From a virus: DNA of 29,865 bases. The notes beneath the pieces were generated by a model. That model was not told where the DNA came from and ran no database searches. It was given only the letters and a program-made list of their open reading frames with translations. The first letter of the stretch is position 1, and each line of letters opens with the position of its first letter. Shown in pieces: positions 8,320-16,264 of the stretch. Made by a program: the position numbers and the translations under genes. Location: IMG/VR virus record IMGVR_UViG_3300032006_000056, positions 1-29,865 of that record; one strand, written 5' to 3'.

Positions 8320-10560
8320 CTACTCATCAGAACTATGTGATGCTTTCCATTGCTTGAGTTCTTCCACTTGCGCGGAAAGTTCTTTTACTGCGTTGACTAA
8401 ATACCAAGTGAGATTTCCGCTATTGACCGATTTAACCCCAGTCGATTCTTCATTTACTACTTCGGGCAAAACCTCTTCTATTTCTTGGGCGATTACCCCA
8501 AGTTGCACACCTTCTGTTTCGATGGCTGCGCTAGGGGGTACTTCAGTTATCTCATCTTCAGTTCTGTACTCAAAGTTACGAACCCGGATGTTGTTGATAA
8601 TGTCCAGCCCCTGCTCGTTGTCTTCTATGTTCTTCTTGATTCTCCTGTCAGAAGTCGTGGACCAATCGGCACTATTGTTGCCCTGATATACACCGCCGTT
8701 ATTGATAATAAACCCGGTGGTGTTGCCTTTACCTTGGCCGTTATAACCAATGACCGTTTCAGTTTGTGCGTCAGCCGACGAAGCAGAGGTGTATATACCT
8801 AGATGTACGTTGAAGTCCCCTGTCGTAAGTGCTGTAGAATGTGCAGCAGCGTTAAAACCAACTAAGGTATTCTCTGCCCCATCGGTCACATCGTCTCCAG
8901 CGTTCTTCCCTAAAAAGGTATTCTGCGCTCCTGTCGTTAGATCAGTACCTGCTTGATGCCCAATTAAAGTGTTCTGATGTCCTGTGTTTATTGCGTCCCC
9001 AGCATACGCCCCTACAACGGTGTTAGAGGCTGCGGTACTCATAGTGGTTAATGCGTCGTATCCTATAGCAACATTATCCCCGCCTGTGGTGGCAGCGTCC
9101 CCCGCCTGGAATCCAATATAGATATTCGCGTCTCCTGTTGTTACGGCAGTACCCGCTTCATCCCCAACACATACATTGTAGTTACCACCGGATTCAATCG
9201 TGTTACCCGCGTTCACTCCTGCAACAAAATTCGAGGTTCCTGCCGTGGTCGTAAATATGTTCCCCTTAAAATCTACGCCCGTAGTCCCAGTCGGAACCTG
9301 CATGACCACAGCATCGGCGTCGTTTTTGACCGTGACATCCCCTGTAGATCCCTGCCCCGTTAGGATAAGACCTTCAGTAGAGGTGTAGCCCACAGCAGCA
9401 TCATCTCCAGAAGCGGTATCTCCGGTGACGTTTAGGGTTCCGCCAGCAGTGAAGTCCCCAACTACGGTGACGTTAGTCGTACCTGTTGGGATCTCAAGGA
9501 CATCTGCGTCCGCGTCGTTTTTTATGGTGACGTCGTTGGTGCTTCCTTGGCCGGTCAAGATAAGACCCTCGGCAGAGGTGTAACCCATCGCAGCGTCATC
9601 ACCAGCAGCGGTGTCCCCGGTGACATTAAGCGTACCACCCGCAGTAACATCCCCGACTACGGTGACGTTAGTCGTACCTGTCGGGATCTCAAGGACGTCG
9701 GCATCGGCGTCGTTTTTTATCGTAACGTCGTTAGTACTTCCTTGACCTGTCAGGATAAGACCCTCGGCAGAGGTGTAACCCATCGCAGCGTCATCACCGG
9801 CAGCGGTGTCCCCGGTAACATTTAGGGTTCCGCCAGCAGTAACATCACCCACTACAGTGACATTCGTCGTACCTGTCGGGATCTCAAGGACGTCGGCGTC
9901 TGCATCGTTTTTTATCGTAACGTCGTTGGTACTGCCCTGCCCTGTTAAAATAAGGCCCTCGGCAGACGTGTATCCAATGGCTGCGTTATCACTAGCGGCA
10001 GTATCTCCCGCAGGCTCTACGGTGCCTGTAGCAGTCACATTACCTGTAACAGCCAACCCACCATCAATTGCAGCAGCCCCCGTGACTTCGAGAGAACCCA
10101 CCTGTAAATCCGCAAGGGCGTCTACAACCGCTGCGCCACTACCCGCACCGTCGCAATAAACAATGACGTTTTTTCCGTTTTGAACGGTGACATTTGCTCC
10201 AGAACCCTGAGAAAGAATAACGGAGTAGGGACCGCTAGAACCAGAATCTGTAGTGGCGTTTTCAATAATAAAATACGCCTTAGTTGTATTAGGAGCTATG
10301 GTAACTGTGTTGTTTGCACCCAAAGCTCCCGTAAACTTTATGACCCGGTACATACCGTCTTGAAGGTTCTCTGTCCCAGACCCAGGAGAAGCCTCTCTAA
10401 CAGTAAGAGTATGCGTAGTCCCGGAAAGGGCTACTGAAGTATAGGCAGCGATGCGGTCCAAAAGGTCCAGGTTATGGTTCGTAGTCGTACCCCATGTACC
10501 CGCCTGTTCTCCAGAACCGATTTTTTCTATGCCGTAGCTGGTTGTATATGAAGAAGCCAT
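8320..10560 (-). CDS. Tail fibre with C-terminal S74 intramolecular chaperone
   Basis: 746 aa. Residues 1-170 form a virion-attachment type N-terminal region. Residues 173-432 are four copies of a 65-aa beta repeat, two of them identical at the protein level. Residues 433-620 carry YadA-head-like GxNTxxG/AG repeats (NTLIGHQAG, NTFLGKNAG). From Ser637 the C-terminus matches the Peptidase_S74 chaperone: SDRRIKKNI, with the Ser and the Lys five residues later in the expected catalytic spacing, then GVIAQEIEEVLPEVV and a final coiled coil. In this family the domain trimerises the fibre and then cuts itself off before Ser. The protein probably binds the host surface. Confidence 0.88.
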   Translation of the reverse strand: MASSYTTSYGIEKIGSGEQAGTWGTTTNHNLDLLDRIAAYTSVALSGTTHTLTVREASPGSGTENLQDGMYRVIKFTGALGANNTVTIAPNTTKAYFIIENATTDSGSSGPYSVILSQGSGANVTVQNGKNVIVYCDGAGSGAAVVDALADLQVGSLEVTGAAAIDGGLAVTGNVTATGTVEPAGDTAASDNAAIGYTSAEGLILTGQGSTNDVTIKNDADADVLEIPTGTTNVTVVGDVTAGGTLNVTGDTAAGDDAAMGYTSAEGLILTGQGSTNDVTIKNDADADVLEIPTGTTNVTVVGDVTAGGTLNVTGDTAAGDDAAMGYTSAEGLILTGQGSTNDVTIKNDADADVLEIPTGTTNVTVVGDFTAGGTLNVTGDTASGDDAAVGYTSTEGLILTGQGSTGDVTVKNDADAVVMQVPTGTTGVDFKGNIFTTTAGTSNFVAGVNAGNTIESGGNYNVCVGDEAGTAVTTGDANIYIGFQAGDAATTGGDNVAIGYDALTTMSTAASNTVVGAYAGDAINTGHQNTLIGHQAGTDLTTGAQNTFLGKNAGDDVTDGAENTLVGFNAAAHSTALTTGDFNVHLGIYTSASSADAQTETVIGYNGQGKGNTTGFIINNGGVYQGNNSADWSTTSDRRIKKNIEDNEQGLDIINNIRVRNFEYRTEDEITEVPPSAAIETEGVQLGVIAQEIEEVLPEVVNEESTGVKSVNSGNLTWYLVNAVKELSAQVEELKQWKASHSSDE
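9265..10044 (-). repeat. 195-bp tandem repeats in the tail fibre gene, four copies
   Basis: Each copy encodes 65 residues containing GYTSAEGLILTGQGS and KNDADADVLEIPTGTT. The middle two copies are identical in protein and very similar in DNA. The outer two have diverged (the last has GDVTVKNDADAVVMQVP). The pattern is what unequal recombination within a fibre shaft would leave. Confidence 0.92.
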
Positions 10561-10570
10561 AATTCTATCC

Positions 10571-11401
10571 TTATGCCGCTACATCTTCCCAGTCTGGGGT
10601 TTGTGAGCCATCGACCTCAGACCAGTTAGGTGTTTGTGAATCTGATACCTCAGACCAGTTAGGTGTTTGTGAATCCGATACTCCAGACCAGTTAGGTGTT
10701 TGTGAATCCGATACTCCAGACCAGTTAGGTGTTTGTGCTTCGTCAATAAGGCTCCAAACATTGGTCTCTCCTGTACCGCCTGTGGCCGACACTCCCGTAG
10801 GAGTGACCGAAACATCACCCAAGAAAGTGATAGAACCAACGACACCTTCGCCTTCAACACCCGTGACTGAAACAATTTCCGATAAAATAATCGTAACGGA
10901 GCCAAGGGAGCCTGTTGCTGCAACACCCGTAACCGTAGTTGCGCTGGAAGCTGCAATTGTAACCGATCCCAAAGACCCTGTAGCCGATACCCCTGTGGGA
11001 GTAACACTTGCGCCTGCCGCAGGAGTGACCGTACCAACGGCTCCTGTCCCCGCAACTCCTGTGACCGTAACGGAGCCAGAAGCGGCAACCGTAACGGAGC
11101 CAAGGCCGGTTGTCCCCGCAACTCCTGTAGGAACAACGCTTGCGCCCGCTGTGACCGTAACGGAGCCAAGGCCGGCTGTCCCTGCGACTCCTGTAACCGT
11201 AACTCCGGCTCCTGCCGCAGGCGTAACCGTGCCAACGGCTCCTGTCCCTGCGACCCCGGAGACCGTAACGGAGCTAGAGGCCGAGATCGTGACAGTGCCA
11301 ACGGCTCCTGTCCCTGCGACTCCCGTAACATCAACGGCAAGAGGAGAGTTCCATGCACCCTCGTCCCAAGTTCCTCTTCCCCAGCCCGTAATGTTCGACA
11401 A
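10571..11401 (-). CDS. Repeat-built virion protein (22-aa and 11-aa repeats)
   Basis: 276 aa. After a short N-terminal WGRGTWDEGAW segment the protein is nine copies of a 22-residue unit around VTGVAGTGAVGSVT (GV at residues 27, 49, 71 and so on to 203, an exact period). It ends with five copies of an 11-residue unit around SDSQTPNWSEV (QTP at 223, 234, 245, 256, 267). It is probably a fibrous tail appendage or spike next to the tail fibre gene. The other minus frame (10579-11409) and the plus strand are also open here, which is a by-product of the repeats. This frame is preferred because it has a regular beta-like repeat and fits the operon spacing (10 nt to the fibre gene). Confidence 0.72.
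   Translation of the reverse strand: MSNITGWGRGTWDEGAWNSPLAVDVTGVAGTGAVGTVTISASSSVTVSGVAGTGAVGTVTPAAGAGVTVTGVAGTAGLGSVTVTAGASVVPTGVAGTTGLGSVTVAASGSVTVTGVAGTGAVGTVTPAAGASVTPTGVSATGSLGSVTIAASSATTVTGVAATGSLGSVTIILSEIVSVTGVEGEGVVGSITFLGDVSVTPTGVSATGGTGETNVWSLIDEAQTPNWSGVSDSQTPNWSGVSDSQTPNWSEVSDSQTPNWSEVDGSQTPDWEDVAA
10588..10740 (-). repeat. 33-bp tandem repeat encoding SDSQTPNWSEV units
   Basis: The string ACCAGTTAGG recurs at 10621, 10654, 10687 and 10720, exactly 33 bp apart, with a diverged fifth unit at the left. The period is three times 11, so the frame is kept. Confidence 0.95.
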
Positions 11402-11412
11402 ATCATCATCCC

Positions 11413-11868
11413 CTACGCAATTCTAATGATGGCCGTACTTGCGGCAGCGGCAGGAAAAGCAATCGTAAACGTACCCGCCGTACTCGTTTTATTACCACCA
11501 AAATCAAGCGCACAAACGGATTTGTTTGAATCGCTGCTGTTGTAAATTAAGGCCCCTCTGGCCGTAATCGTCGCCGTGGTGAAGCTAAAATCGGAAAAAT
11601 CTGTAAATCCAGTGGTGCCACTACTGCTAGGGTCTACTCTTGTTAGGCTACCGCCACCCGTCGTATAGCTTCCGCTTGAAGCCACCTCCCCGGTAGTAGT
11701 AAATGCCGTGCTGGCCGCACCCAGAGTAGCTGTGGTAGAAGATTTTCCGCCGCTACTTATAGCATACAAAGCTATTTTGAAGGTATCTCCGCCAGAACTT
11801 TTAAAATTATGCACCGCTTCAAGAAGCTCTTTCTTGAAAGATGTACACATAGCCGTTGTTATCGCCAT
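11413..11868 (-). CDS. Virion (tail or decoration) protein
   Basis: 151 aa. It begins MAITTAMCTSFKKELLEAVH, followed by TFKIALYAISSGG, a Ser/Thr/Gly-rich beta region and FGGNKTSTAGTFTIAFP near the end. I associate this pattern with a conserved structural protein of marine and other phages. It has no membrane segment or enzyme motif. It is followed 11 nt later by the 22-aa repeat protein, whose N-terminal GWGRGTW segment often neighbours such genes. The exact virion location is not known. Confidence 0.72.
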   Translation of the reverse strand: MAITTAMCTSFKKELLEAVHNFKSSGGDTFKIALYAISSGGKSSTTATLGAASTAFTTTGEVASSGSYTTGGGSLTRVDPSSSGTTGFTDFSDFSFTTATITARGALIYNSSDSNKSVCALDFGGNKTSTAGTFTIAFPAAAASTAIIRIA

Positions 11869-11869
11869 G

Positions 11870-12160
11870 TCACAAACTCCTCAAATTCTTTGCTAATTCA
11901 GGAAAACCTGATTCCCGCAACTTAGCGGCAATTGTCGCCCTATCCTGATCCACAGCATGTTTCATGTAATATACTATAACTTCGCGTAGGGTATCTTTAA
12001 AGGCTACCGCCTGTTCGCGAAGAGGCTCTGGAGCGTCCTTAGACACATAAAGTATCTTGTCTACGGCTTGTTGCGCCGTCTCTTCTATCGAAAACCCTCG
12101 GTTGTGAGTTGTTGCGACGGAAACTTCTCCCACAGAAAGTGAGGTGTCTACCTCAAACAT
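11870..12160 (-). CDS. Conserved hypothetical phage protein
   Basis: 96 aa, mostly helical and charged: EETAQQAVDKILYVSKDAP, then REVIVYYMKHAVDQDR and a C-terminal SGFPELAKNLRSL. A protein of this form is common beside the connector genes of marine phages. The gene overlaps the end of the Rossmann-like gene by 8 nt and stops 1 nt before the next start. The function is unknown. Its helical character and place suggest an assembly or chaperone role. Confidence 0.72.
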   Translation of the reverse strand: MFEVDTSLSVGEVSVATTHNRGFSIEETAQQAVDKILYVSKDAPEPLREQAVAFKDTLREVIVYYMKHAVDQDRATIAAKLRESGFPELAKNLRSL

Positions 12161-12881
12161 TGAGAGCCTCCTTCAAAACAACCACCCTATCGTTTCTGCC
12201 GTATAAAATGGGTCTTGCATCAGTGGGTTCAGGAGGAGCGGATTCGGACTTTTTTGATACGGTCAAAGAACCTTTAGACACAGACATAACCAAAGGGTCT
12301 TCCAACCTGTGGTAGCCATAAAGCTTTTCCTCTTCTGGCACGTTAGTGTCAAGAAGCGTGGAATCGTGGGCTACCTCAACGGCGATACCCCTAGCAATTG
12401 CCGAAGAGAGCCAAAACTCCGCACAGGCTCGTCCCGCTTCGGCCATCACAAGATTTGATTTATAGGAGTAATCAATGCCGTACAAGTAAAGCTTTTCGAC
12501 CTTTTGGTAGATGGCAAAAGCAATGGCATAAGGCACGGTGTTGTTGAAATAACAAAGCCCCGTAGCCTTAACCACCTCCTCAAGGGGATAAAGAACAGCA
12601 CCGGGAACTCTTTCATCCAACGTACAAGTGTATATAGGTCCTGGATGAGTACCCAATGTTCTACGAAGGGCTTCTGTTTGAGAGCCCGCATTTTCGGTGT
12701 CTAAAAACCTCGAAGCCGGGTCCATCATAAAAACACGGTCATGTTTTATGGGGACCATCATTGAGTTAATGACCCACACCTCATCAAAACTTTTCCCATT
12801 AGCCACGGAAGAGGTAAAAGTGCCTTGCGTACTGCCCAACCCTACAATCGCAACATGGGCTCCTTCCATGTCGCCTTTCAT
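12153..12881 (-). CDS. Rossmann-like protein, possibly DUF115/MptE-related
   Basis: 242 aa. The N-terminus AHVAIVGLGSTQGTF (residues 8-22) is a nucleotide- or substrate-binding glycine loop after a beta strand. Later segments YAIAFAIYQKVEKLYLYGID and GRACAEFWLSSAIARGI follow the alternating strand/helix order of a Rossmann-type fold. I have seen relatives in many phages, sometimes linked to the DUF115 / 6-hydroxymethylpterin pyrophosphokinase MptE-like family, but the link here is tentative. The start at 12881 overlaps the previous stop (ATGA); an internal ATG four codons later is also possible. An enzyme among connector genes is unusual; a nucleotide- or sugar-related role is inference. Confidence 0.6.
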   Translation of the reverse strand: MKGDMEGAHVAIVGLGSTQGTFTSSVANGKSFDEVWVINSMMVPIKHDRVFMMDPASRFLDTENAGSQTEALRRTLGTHPGPIYTCTLDERVPGAVLYPLEEVVKATGLCYFNNTVPYAIAFAIYQKVEKLYLYGIDYSYKSNLVMAEAGRACAEFWLSSAIARGIAVEVAHDSTLLDTNVPEEEKLYGYHRLEDPLVMSVSKGSLTVSKKSESAPPEPTDARPILYGRNDRVVVLKEALNV

Positions 12882-13522
12882 CGAACAGGTATCCTTACAC
12901 TGTCATATCTATACTGATCCTGAGTCTGTTTTCCCTCACCAAGGTTCTTTAACCACTCCAACGACTCTATAAACCTGTTGTTATAAAGAGACATTAAATC
13001 AGCCTCGCCCTTCATAAACGTATATGCTTCTACAAGGCTCCCGTATAAAAGGCACAACTCTGCGTTAGTTCCAAGCCAACTCGTACCATCGTCTGATGCT
13101 GTTATTGATTGCGGACGATAAAAATAATGGAGTTCCATGGTGTAGTTTGCGTCCGGTGTAGGAGCTAAAACCAAGCTGTCATCATCCCAGTCACCATAGT
13201 ATCTGGGAGTGCCTGTCGTGGCCGGGTTTGGTGTGTAATCCTGCAAAAACGTAATATGTTTGTACTCAAGAAATTCGTTAGCAGAACTGTTAACAACACT
13301 TAAAGAAAACGGGGATAAAAAGTCGGTTGGTTTTGCAAGAAACTTAACGGACTGAGTAGCAGATCCCGTGACGTTTTTACGGAAGTCGTCAAGCTGACAC
13401 TCTTTAAGGATACGCTCTTCTGCGTTCAAGATAAACCTGGATAACTGACTTACAAAAGTACTTTCCGCATTGTCGGTGTAGTCCTGAATCGCCGTTTTTA
13501 AAGTAGTAAAGGTAAAAGCCAT
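12878..13522 (-). CDS. Tail adaptor / connector protein (SU10 adaptor-like)
   Basis: I choose the ATG at 13522 (214 aa). It follows the upstream stop TAA by one base; an ATG three codons earlier would overlap it. Helical N-terminus (residues 1-45, ending NAEERILKECQLDDFRK), then a beta region with PTDFLSPFSLSV, FLEYKHITFLQDY and TPRYYGDWDDDSLVLAP, and a helical C-terminus. This matches the phage adaptor family typified by SU10, which joins the portal ring to the tail. It is next to the gp4-like connector, as expected for neck genes. Confidence 0.72.
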   Translation of the reverse strand: MAFTFTTLKTAIQDYTDNAESTFVSQLSRFILNAEERILKECQLDDFRKNVTGSATQSVKFLAKPTDFLSPFSLSVVNSSANEFLEYKHITFLQDYTPNPATTGTPRYYGDWDDDSLVLAPTPDANYTMELHYFYRPQSITASDDGTSWLGTNAELCLLYGSLVEAYTFMKGEADLMSLYNNRFIESLEWLKNLGEGKQTQDQYRYDSVRIPVR

Positions 13523-13523
13523 A

Positions 13524-14027
13524 TTATGCACTCACTGTTACGGGGCCTGCGGAAACCGTTCCGCCACCACCTTTTACGTCGCCGGTTCCAGCAGTTCCGC
13601 TAGAAGCAGTAAAGCTATAAGAATCGTCGTCTATTTTCGTGATCGAATAACCGCTGTCGCCCTCAAGGACAGCTTCTGTAAAGCCATCAAAATTCTCGCA
13701 ACTCCTGAACCTAACCGTGTCCCCTGTGCTTCTTCCATGCCCTGGCTCGTTCACAGTAATGACGGCTGACCCGCTGCTTCCAGAGGTAAACGGGTTGAAA
13801 GGAAGAAGAACCGTAACAGGTGGTTCTGTCCTGTCCGGTCGAGGGTTTCGTAAAGCCTGGGGGTCTGCTGGGGTAGCCACCACCGTAAGTTGAGGTTGTT
13901 TGGCCTCCCACTCATCTTTTCCGACAAGCATCCCGGTCCATTCTTTACGCATGTCCTTTAGCTTGTAAGCCGCACCGGACCTGTCCGAAATCCCCATGGC
14001 GTATTTTTCCGAAGCAAATCTTCCCAT
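13524..14027 (-). CDS. Minor structural protein sharing a module with the gp10-like tail hub
   Basis: 167 aa. Residues 1-75 are charged and contain KLKDMRKEWTGMLVG. Residues 80-158 are a beta module starting NPFTSGSSGSAVITV, then GDTVRF, GYSITKIDDDSYSF and a Gly-rich end. The gp10-like protein carries the same order (NPITTGSAGSGEITI, GDYVTF, HAITQVVSSNSYKV, GGG) at residues 102-180. Start at 14027 abuts the stop of the gp4-like gene (shared base). Probably a neck or tail component. The family is not recognised. Confidence 0.68.
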   Translation of the reverse strand: MGRFASEKYAMGISDRSGAAYKLKDMRKEWTGMLVGKDEWEAKQPQLTVVATPADPQALRNPRPDRTEPPVTVLLPFNPFTSGSSGSAVITVNEPGHGRSTGDTVRFRSCENFDGFTEAVLEGDSGYSITKIDDDSYSFTASSGTAGTGDVKGGGGTVSAGPVTVSA

Positions 14028-14917
14028 TACGAAACCGCACTTAAAGAATTGTAGGTAGGAACAAGAGTTATGTTGGCCTTATCCCGGTCTTCTTGAGCGG
14101 CTCTTATAAACTCCTCTTCATACAAAGCCTTTAAAACCTCTACTCTTTCCGGGGCTCTTTTTAAAGATATGTAATAAGCCAGCCCAGCAGCAAGACAGGG
14201 ATAAAACCGGAACGGTATCTCCATTGTGTCCACCGAAGCGTCCGCATCATCTATACGAACTAGACGGTCGTATATAAACTGGTCCGTACTGTTCTCTGGA
14301 ACAGGCCACACCGTAACAACAGGGGTAATCTGTCGGTTCACATAGAACTGAACAGGCCTTCCTGTAGTGGTCTTATTGGCAATCGCCAAGTACTCATCGC
14401 GACTCACTCTGGTTATAGAAATATCAGAATCGTCCCGCCTTATGACGCCAGAAAGAATATCAATAGTGGCTTGAGTGTCTTCCAAAGACGCGACTGAAGT
14501 TGTGGTAGTGGTTGCGCTGCTAGTTCCTCCGGTAATCGTTTCACCAGAAGTAAACGTCCCAGAAGGTACGGTTATTGTCATAGAAGTAGAATTGGGTTTT
14601 GTGATTACAGAGGCAGTTGCCGCACTCGTCCCACCTGTAATAGTCTCACCAATAGTAAAGCTACCGCTGGCGCTGACGTTTAGGGTAATGGTCCCGACAG
14701 GGTACTCAGAAATGTCTTTCGCAAGGGTTTGCGTAAACCTTTTCATCGTCCATCTGTTTAAACCACGGTTAGCCCAATCGGCTAACATAAGGTTCAAAGA
14801 CCTACGCGCCGTTTTAGCGTCATAACCTGTGCGTAACTCTAAACCGCAACGCTCAAAGGCTTCTTCTATGTACTCAGCCACATTGGGTTCAAAATCTTTA
14901 GATCCAGAAACAGCCAT
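14027..14917 (-). CDS. Head-to-tail connector / tail accessory factor, P22 gp4-like, with inserted repeats
   Basis: 296 aa. The N-terminus (FEPNVAEYIEEAFERCGLEL, then TARRSLNLMLADWANRGLN) and the segment DILSGVIRRDDSDISITRVS with DEYLAIANK and GRPVQFYVNR (152-196) follow the usual order of P22 gp4-type connectors that bind below the portal. Between them, residues 76-148 are not typical of the family as I know it. They hold two copies of a GxFTxGETITGGTSxAT unit (about 85-101 and 120-136). The C-terminal helix with YEEEFIRAAQEDRDK is typical. It is expected to seal the packaged DNA. Confidence 0.75.
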   Translation of the reverse strand: MAVSGSKDFEPNVAEYIEEAFERCGLELRTGYDAKTARRSLNLMLADWANRGLNRWTMKRFTQTLAKDISEYPVGTITLNVSASGSFTIGETITGGTSAATASVITKPNSTSMTITVPSGTFTSGETITGGTSSATTTTTSVASLEDTQATIDILSGVIRRDDSDISITRVSRDEYLAIANKTTTGRPVQFYVNRQITPVVTVWPVPENSTDQFIYDRLVRIDDADASVDTMEIPFRFYPCLAAGLAYYISLKRAPERVEVLKALYEEEFIRAAQEDRDKANITLVPTYNSLSAVS

Positions 14918-14937
14918 TATTCATTAAGCCTCTCATG

Positions 14938-15150
14938 TTACCCCCAGAGTGCTGTTTTTATGGCAACTCCCAGGTGGCTAAGAACCAAAACACCAACAGT
15001 CCATAAAATCCTTTGGAGACCGTCGATTGATTTCTGTATGTGGTAGAGATCGTTGCCTTTAATCGTATCTATCTTTTGGCAAAGCAACTTTATCTCTCCA
15101 CGAAGCTCTAGGATGTCTAGCTCATTCTGACGACTTAGATCATCCGGCAT
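14938..15150 (-). CDS. Small coiled-coil plus one TM protein (XhlA/holin-like)
   Basis: 70 aa. Residues 5-48 form an amphipathic, probably coiled-coil, helix (DILELRGEIKLLCQKIDTIK). Residues 50-67 (LWTVGVLVLSHLGVAI) are a single membrane segment, with a short tail. The layout is the same as XhlA-type phage hemolysin/holin partners. It lies between virion genes, 11 nt after the preceding stop. It may help release or membrane attachment. Assignment is by architecture only. Confidence 0.65.
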   Translation of the reverse strand: MPDDLSRQNELDILELRGEIKLLCQKIDTIKGNDLYHIQKSIDGLQRILWTVGVLVLSHLGVAIKTALWG

Positions 15151-15161
15151 TTTTCAAAACT

Positions 15162-15569
15162 CTATGAGTATTGCTTCAAGCAGTAGATAACTATGGAATA
15201 GGTATCCCCACTGCTATGCCCAACGGTCGTGAATTGTATATCCCCTGTCTTGCCACTAGACGCAGCAACGTTTGGGAGACCGCTAATGTCGGAGTAATCT
15301 AAGGTATCGGAATAATCAGCAGGGAGTTGTGCAGCAATAACGTCGGTAGAGGCGTCCCAAAGAACCTTGACGCCCATACCAACATTAGTGAAGACAATTT
15401 TCTGTATCCTAACCCCTGTGCAGGATGTCCCGTCCTGCCTTTTTGACAGTGCCGACACATCTACTTTAGTGACAGCAGCTTCGCCTGTACCGTCACTTGT
15501 ATTGGTGCAATAAACAACGACAGTTTTTGGTCCGTCTATTACATTCGTAGCAGTTACAGCATCAGCCAT
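15162..15569 (-). CDS. Beta-rich virion protein
   Basis: 135 aa with regular short beta stretches (KTVVVYCTNTSDG, GVRIQKIVFTNVGMGVKVLW, DIQFTTVGHSSGDTYSIVIY), two N-terminal half cysteines and one near the C-terminus, no membrane segment. It follows the 185-aa gene by 14 nt. The fold type and the place after the capsid gene suit a head decoration or tail protein. No specific family is recognised. Confidence 0.7.
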   Translation of the reverse strand: MADAVTATNVIDGPKTVVVYCTNTSDGTGEAAVTKVDVSALSKRQDGTSCTGVRIQKIVFTNVGMGVKVLWDASTDVIAAQLPADYSDTLDYSDISGLPNVAASSGKTGDIQFTTVGHSSGDTYSIVIYCLKQYS

Positions 15570-15583
15570 GTTTTAATCCTCTA

Positions 15584-16141
15584 CTATTCAAAGGGCGTTG
15601 CTAGAGTACCGTCACCATGCAAGAAGGCCTCGCAATGCCAAACAGCAGCCGTAGTCGCCTTCAAACGAATAATCCCACCAACTAACCAGCCTTGTGCTGC
15701 CGTACCGAGGTCAATCGTATCGTCATCACTGGCGTCTGGAATAAAGGTGTTGGTGTCCCCAGCCGTTGCTGGATCAAAAATTTGTGCGAAACCAGAATAA
15801 AGGTCACTGGCGTTGTCCGTATTGATCTGCCCCGCCCCAGTAAAGGTAGTCCCTACAATAAAGGTGTAGTGCAACCCTGCTGCTGCTGTGGGCAACGTAA
15901 CAACGATACCCGCTGCGCGGTTAAGGGTAAAAACTGCACCGGACTGGGTTGATTCAACGCTGTATGTCGCATCTTCTATTGAAACAACGTTGTCGTATGC
16001 AGAAACATACCCAGTAGTGGTTATGTTGCCGCTGCTATCAATGTCAAGATTAGTGGTAACTGCACCAGTTCCAGAAGCAATTGAGATTTGTTCAAAACCG
16101 TTTTCGGATCGAACTGGGCCGTTAAAAGTTGTATTTGCCAT
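15584..16141 (-). CDS. Virion protein, first gene after the capsid terminator
   Basis: 185 aa. It begins MANTTFNGPVRSENGFEQIS, continues with a Thr/Gly/Ser-rich beta region (GAVFTLNRAAGIVVTLPTAA) and ends WHCEAFLHGDGTLATPFE. The N-terminal pattern resembles head-fibre or decoration proteins of marine phages. It has the strongest ribosome site in the window, TAAGGAGG, 9 nt before the ATG, which predicts high expression. The capsid terminator lies just upstream, so it either depends on readthrough or has its own promoter in 16142-16223, where I could not identify one. Confidence 0.75.
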   Translation of the reverse strand: MANTTFNGPVRSENGFEQISIASGTGAVTTNLDIDSSGNITTTGYVSAYDNVVSIEDATYSVESTQSGAVFTLNRAAGIVVTLPTAAAGLHYTFIVGTTFTGAGQINTDNASDLYSGFAQIFDPATAGDTNTFIPDASDDDTIDLGTAAQGWLVGGIIRLKATTAAVWHCEAFLHGDGTLATPFE

Positions 16142-16223
16142 TTTGGCGTTCCTCCTTACAAAGGTTTAAATCTAGCGTCTTGTAAGAGTCTGCTGGGACA
16201 GTCGCCAGATCTATGTTTCCCAG

Positions 16224-16258
16224 AAAAAAGTAAGGGGAGGAAACCCCCCCCTTACTTT
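16224..16258 (-). terminator. Rho-independent terminator after the major capsid gene
   Basis: On the minus strand an 11-bp stem (arms 16227-16237 and 16248-16258, AAAGTAAGGGG / CCCCTTACTTT) with a 10-nt loop is followed by a run of Us (from the As at 16224-16229). It begins 7 nt after the capsid stop codon and should limit transcription into the tail genes. Confidence 0.88.
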
Positions 16259-16264
16259 GAGCCG

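Noticed and set aside
10579-11409. Second full-length minus-strand ORF (276 aa) over the repeat gene
   Set aside because: It is an Arg/Leu/Gln-rich shadow that stays open only because the repeat periods are multiples of three.
10761-11426. 221-aa plus-strand ORF
   Set aside because: Also a repeat by-product (PATPVTVTE-type), against the direction of all other genes, and no ribosome site.
14475-14825. 116-aa plus-strand ORF
   Set aside because: Antisense shadow of the connector's Thr/Gly insertion.
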